From: Parerythrobacter_A sp963838735
GTDB lineage: Bacteria > Pseudomonadota > Alphaproteobacteria > Sphingomonadales > Sphingomonadaceae
Direction of reading: 5' to 3'
Length of the DNA: 64,000 nucleotides
Assembly (NCBI GenBank): GCA_963838735.1
Contig: CAWISG010000012.1
Span: 1 to 64,000 of the forward strand
Shown piece after piece: positions 61,232-64,000 of the stretch (positions are counted from its first letter, which is position 1; each line of letters starts with the position of its first letter). Both the position numbers and the translations under genes were made by a program. Below the pieces are notes generated by a model. It was not told the DNA's origin. It searched no databases and saw only the letters and a program-made list of their open reading frames with translations.

Positions 61232-62676
61232 GCTTGCGTGTCCAGCTTCCAGTCCCAGCCCAGCGGATCGCCGTCCATCAGGTCCACACCCTGCGCCGAG
61301 AGTTCGTCGCGGATAGCATCGGAGGCGGCAAAATCCTTGGCGGCACGCGCGTTCTTGCGGCGAGAAATGGCGGCTTCGATGTCGGCCTCGCCGATGTCGG
61401 CATCTGCCGGACGGACCCGCAGGCCGGCGCGCGAAAGTTTAGGGAAGTTTAGGCCTAATACCGCATCCATCTCTACCACCACGGCGCGCTTCACTCCCGC
61501 ATCGACCTTCTTGATGGCCAGTGCGTCTTCCAATGCGGTGAGGGCCAGCGCCGTGTTGAGGTCATCGCGCATGGCATCGGCGAATTTCTGCCGGGCGGGC
61601 GCGAATTTGGGGTGATCTGGCGAGGCACCATCGGGTGCATTGGCCAATCGCTCGAACGCCATGACCATCCGCTTCAGCCGGACCAGCGCGGCGTGCAAAC
61701 CATCCCAGCTGAACTCCAGCTCGCTGCGGTAGTGCGCCTGCAGGCACAGCATCCGGTAGGCGAGCGGATGGTAACCGCGATCGACCAACGTCTGCAACCG
61801 CAGGAATTCGCCGGAGGATTTGCTCATCTTTCCAGTACGTTGTACGAGAAAGTTGTTATGCATCCAGATGTTTGCGCCCGACTTTTCGGAGCAGCTATGG
61901 GCCTGGTTCTGCGCGATTTCATTGGGGTGGTGGATCTCGCGGTGATCGATCCCGCCGGTGTGGATATCGAACGGAAAGCCCAGCAATTTCTCACCCATGA
62001 CCGAACATTCGAGGTGCCAGCCCGGCGCACCACGGCCCCACGGGCTGTCCCATTCCATCTGCCGCGTCTCGCCCGGCGGCGTGGTGCGCCAGATTGCGAA
62101 ATCGGCGACGTTGCGCTTGCCATCAACAGCAGCGATGCGTCCCTCGCCACCCTCGTCCGTAATGGCGCGCGCCAGCCGCCCGTAATCGGGAACAGTAGAG
62201 GTATCGAAATAGAGACCGCTGTCGAGCTGGTAACAGTGCTTGTCCGCTATCCCTTCCGCAAAGCCGATCATCGGCTCGATATAGTCAGTTGCAACCGACC
62301 ATTCCGCCGGTTCGCGGATGTTTAGCGCAAGCGCGTCGGCCTTGAACGCGGCGGTATAATAGTCGGCAATCTCCCGCGCAGTTCGCGCCCCGCCCGCCGC
62401 CGCACGCTCCATTTTGTCTTCGCCAGCATCGGCATCGTCGGTCAGGTGTCCGACATCGGTGATGTTGATGACATGCCGCAAGTCGTAGCCCGCCCATTCC
62501 AGCGTGCGCCCCAGCACGTCGGCGAACACATAAGCGCGCATGTTGCCGATATGGGCGTAGTGATAGACCGTTGGGCCGCATGTATAGACGCGCGCCTCGC
62601 CAGCTCGGACCGGCACGAAGGGTTCAAGGCTGCGGGTCAGCGAATTGAAAAGCGTAAGCTGCGGCTGGTTGGGCAT
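61228..62676 (-). CDS. cysS: Cysteinyl-tRNA synthetase
   Basis: The 482-residue class I synthetase has the HIGH-type motif HIGNMRAYVFADVLG, the zinc Cys in VYTCGPTVYHYA, and KMSKSSGE, with HLECSVMGEKLLG and DIHTGGIDHREIHHPNE in between. It charges tRNA-Cys. The ATG at 62676 (MPNQPQLTLFN) is chosen over an upstream start that extends ten residues. Confidence 0.96.
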   Translation of the reverse strand: MPNQPQLTLFNSLTRSLEPFVPVRAGEARVYTCGPTVYHYAHIGNMRAYVFADVLGRTLEWAGYDLRHVINITDVGHLTDDADAGEDKMERAAAGGARTAREIADYYTAAFKADALALNIREPAEWSVATDYIEPMIGFAEGIADKHCYQLDSGLYFDTSTVPDYGRLARAITDEGGEGRIAAVDGKRNVADFAIWRTTPPGETRQMEWDSPWGRGAPGWHLECSVMGEKLLGFPFDIHTGGIDHREIHHPNEIAQNQAHSCSEKSGANIWMHNNFLVQRTGKMSKSSGEFLRLQTLVDRGYHPLAYRMLCLQAHYRSELEFSWDGLHAALVRLKRMVMAFERLANAPDGASPDHPKFAPARQKFADAMRDDLNTALALTALEDALAIKKVDAGVKRAVVVEMDAVLGLNFPKLSRAGLRVRPADADIGEADIEAAISRRKNARAAKDFAASDAIRDELSAQGVDLMDGDPLGWDWKLDTQA

Positions 62677-62712
62677 GGGACCGCTATATCGGCACGCCAA
62701 ACCCACGCAAGG

Positions 62713-63387
62713 TCAGCCCCACCCCTCCCAGCGCACAGCCTCGTCTGCATCCGCACGCTTTACATCGAACCGGTTCACGGCGGCATCAGGGTCGCGATAG
62801 CCGATGGCCATGCCGCAGAAGAAGATGTGGTCGTCCGGGATATCGACCATCTCGCGCACTTGCGGGGCATAGGCGGCCCATGCCTCCTGCGCACAACTGT
62901 CCAGCCCCTCCTCGCGCAACAGCAGCATGATCGTCTGCAACCACATGCCGATATCGGACCATTGCGGCGGCCCCATATATTTGGGCGTATGGACCAGCAT
63001 CAGCACCGGCGCACCGAACGCGCGGAAGTTTTCGGCAAACCACATGAGCCGCTTCATCTTGTCTTCGCGCGGAATGCCGAGCGCACCGTACAAGTCTTCG
63101 CCGACGCCGAAGCGCCGCTGTTCATAGGCACCGTCGAGGCCCTTGGGATAGATATCGTATTCCGGCTGCATGCCGTTGCGGCCCTTTGGAAACTCCAGCG
63201 CCACCCGGTCGAACAACGCCCGCATCGGTGCGCCGGTCAACACGATGCCATGCCACGGCTGGGTATTGCCGCCGGAAGGCGCGCGTTGGGCTTTATCGAG
63301 CACACGGCACAAGGTCTCGCGCTCGACAGGCGTGTCGAGAAATGCGCGGACCGAGCGGCGGGTGGCGACGGCTTGAGTCAGGGTCAC
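62713..63387 (-). CDS. Nitroreductase family protein
   Basis: This 224-residue FMN enzyme starts MTLTQAVATRRSVRAFLDTP and has AQRAPSGGNTQPWHGIVLTG, a standard phosphate-binding stretch, and VDIPDDHIFFCGMAIGY near the end. It reduces nitro compounds, quinones or related substrates. It lies between cysS and cobT on the same strand; no functional link is seen. Confidence 0.9.
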   Translation of the reverse strand: MTLTQAVATRRSVRAFLDTPVERETLCRVLDKAQRAPSGGNTQPWHGIVLTGAPMRALFDRVALEFPKGRNGMQPEYDIYPKGLDGAYEQRRFGVGEDLYGALGIPREDKMKRLMWFAENFRAFGAPVLMLVHTPKYMGPPQWSDIGMWLQTIMLLLREEGLDSCAQEAWAAYAPQVREMVDIPDDHIFFCGMAIGYRDPDAAVNRFDVKRADADEAVRWEGWG

Positions 63388-63388
63388 G

Positions 63389-64000
63389 CTAACCCTTCAC
63401 CTCGAACAACCCGGCAAGCTGTTCGATGATCGTACCACCGAGCTGTTCCACGTCCATGATCGTCACCGCGTGCTTGTAATAGCGGGTTACGTCGTGCCCG
63501 ATACCGATTGCGGCGAGCTCGATAGGCGACTTCGTTTCCACCCAGTCGATGACGCGCCTGAGGTGCTGTTCAAGGTACCCCGCCGAGTTCACCGACAGCG
63601 TGCTGTCATCCACCGGCGCGCCGTCGGAGATCACCATCAGGATCCGGCGGTCTTCTGGTCTCGCCAGCAATCGCGAATGCGCCCAAAGCAGCGCCTCGCC
63701 GTCGATGTTTTCCTTCAGCAGCCCCTCGCGCATCATCAGGCCAAGATTGCGTCGCGCCCGCCGCCACGGTTCGTCCGCCTTCTTGTAGATGATATGGCGT
63801 AGATCGTTCAGCCGTCCCGGCGCTGGCGGCTTGCCATCGGCGAGCCAAGCCTCGCGCGACTGCCCGCCTTTCCAGGCGCGCGTGGTGAAGCCCAATATCT
63901 CGGTCTTCACCCCGCATCGCTCCAGTGTGCGCGCCAGGATGTCCGCGCTGATCGCGGCGATGGAGATGGGCCGCCCGCGCATCGAGCCGCTATTGTCGAT
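63389..64000 (-). CDS. cobT: Cobaltochelatase CobT subunit (partial, C-terminal part)
   Basis: About 203 residues of the VWA domain are visible. The metal (MIDAS) motif IDNSGSMRGRPISIAAI lies at the very edge of the window, followed by LARTLERCGVKTEILGF, RILMVISDGAPVDDS and GIGHDVTRYYKHAVTI, which are CobT hallmarks. CobT and CobS form the AAA-type partner of CobN for cobalt insertion into the corrin ring. The gene continues to the right on the minus strand. Confidence 0.93.
   Translation of the reverse strand: MDNSGSMRGRPISIAAISADILARTLERCGVKTEILGFTTRAWKGGQSREAWLADGKPPAPGRLNDLRHIIYKKADEPWRRARRNLGLMMREGLLKENIDGEALLWAHSRLLARPEDRRILMVISDGAPVDDSTLSVNSAGYLEQHLRRVIDWVETKSPIELAAIGIGHDVTRYYKHAVTIMDVEQLGGTIIEQLAGLFEVKG

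Noticed and set aside
1..64000. CRISPR arrays, insertion sequences, rRNA operons, replication origin
   Set aside because: No regularly spaced repeats, transposase genes, rRNA or origin-like clusters were seen on either strand.

Overview
The window is high-G+C chromosomal DNA from an alphaproteobacterium, most likely Sphingomonadales and probably Erythrobacteraceae. The inference rests on gene content: a MucR-type regulator, a Fur without the usual CxxC pairs, CobT cobaltochelatase, DUF1489, a TIGR02281-type aspartic protease, the order miaB-phoH-ybeY-corC, and mutY followed by a DUF721 gene and DsbA-like thioredoxins. Almost all of it is chromosomal housekeeping with tightly packed, often 1-4 bp overlapping genes. 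Both window edges cut genes: a family-2 glycosyltransferase on the left and cobT on the right.

Layout. 1-3.9 kb (minus): glycosyltransferase, leuB, recO, ubiK, tspO, tlyA. 4-5.1 kb: two related small lipoproteins. 5.1-5.5 kb: a gene-poor leader with a 19-codon ORF preceded by a 15-nt perfect complement of the 16S rRNA 3' end and followed by two strong hairpins. 5.5-10.5 kb: ilvE-trhO-GST, then LysR divergent from pirin and azoR. 10.4-13.3 kb (minus): type III polyketide synthase, methyltransferase and FAD-dependent oxidoreductase, a compact specialised-metabolite cluster. 13.3-17.5 kb: nadE, topoisomerase IB, yghU, tRNA-Gln(TTG).

17.5-22.7 kb is an accessory island directly after tRNA-Gln. 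It holds phage/GTA-type structural remnants, including a spike base protein and a 5'-truncated ORF, then a lower-G+C pair for surface polysaccharide (tviB-like dehydrogenase and a family-4 glycosyltransferase), then small genes. One of these is a four-cysteine mini-protein; two TGATAATCA (Fur-box-like) palindromes lie upstream of the small genes.

22.7-31 kb (minus): DUF1499, aspartic protease, egtD-egtB (ergothioneine), class II DAHP synthase, and an M16 peptidase whose reading frame is broken at three places. 31-37.9 kb (plus): nfu, rutE-like nitroreductase, tsaB, rimI, mucR, fur, plsC, miaB, phoH. The phoH-ybeY junction is split at 37.9-39.5 kb by A+T-richer DNA carrying an oppositely oriented coiled-coil/TIR gene with an in-frame stop in the middle of the TIR domain. 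ybeY and corC follow, then LysR, a class-3-lipase-like lipoprotein, cyclophilin, mgtE, DUF1489, a FrnE-type DsbA, nudC, a CubicO-type hydrolase, mutY (with a C-terminal pentapeptide repeat), DciA (DUF721), and a 489-residue fusion of two DsbA-like modules. 51.4-54.5 kb (minus) is the classical rpmF-plsX-fabH-ihfA-merR fatty-acid/nucleoid block. The rest holds MAPEG, an MBL hydrolase, an S24 repressor divergent from two small genes, an aldehyde dehydrogenase with an acetolactate-synthase-like enzyme, a D-2-hydroxyacid dehydrogenase with one frameshift, cysS, nitroreductase and cobT.

The most interesting items are the interrupted TIR gene inserted into a conserved operon, the structured leader with the extreme Shine-Dalgarno sequence, the DsbA-DsbA fusion, and the possibly iron-regulated small genes. 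The M16 and D-2-hydroxyacid dehydrogenase frameshifts can all be explained by extra single bases, so consensus errors are a real alternative for those two.
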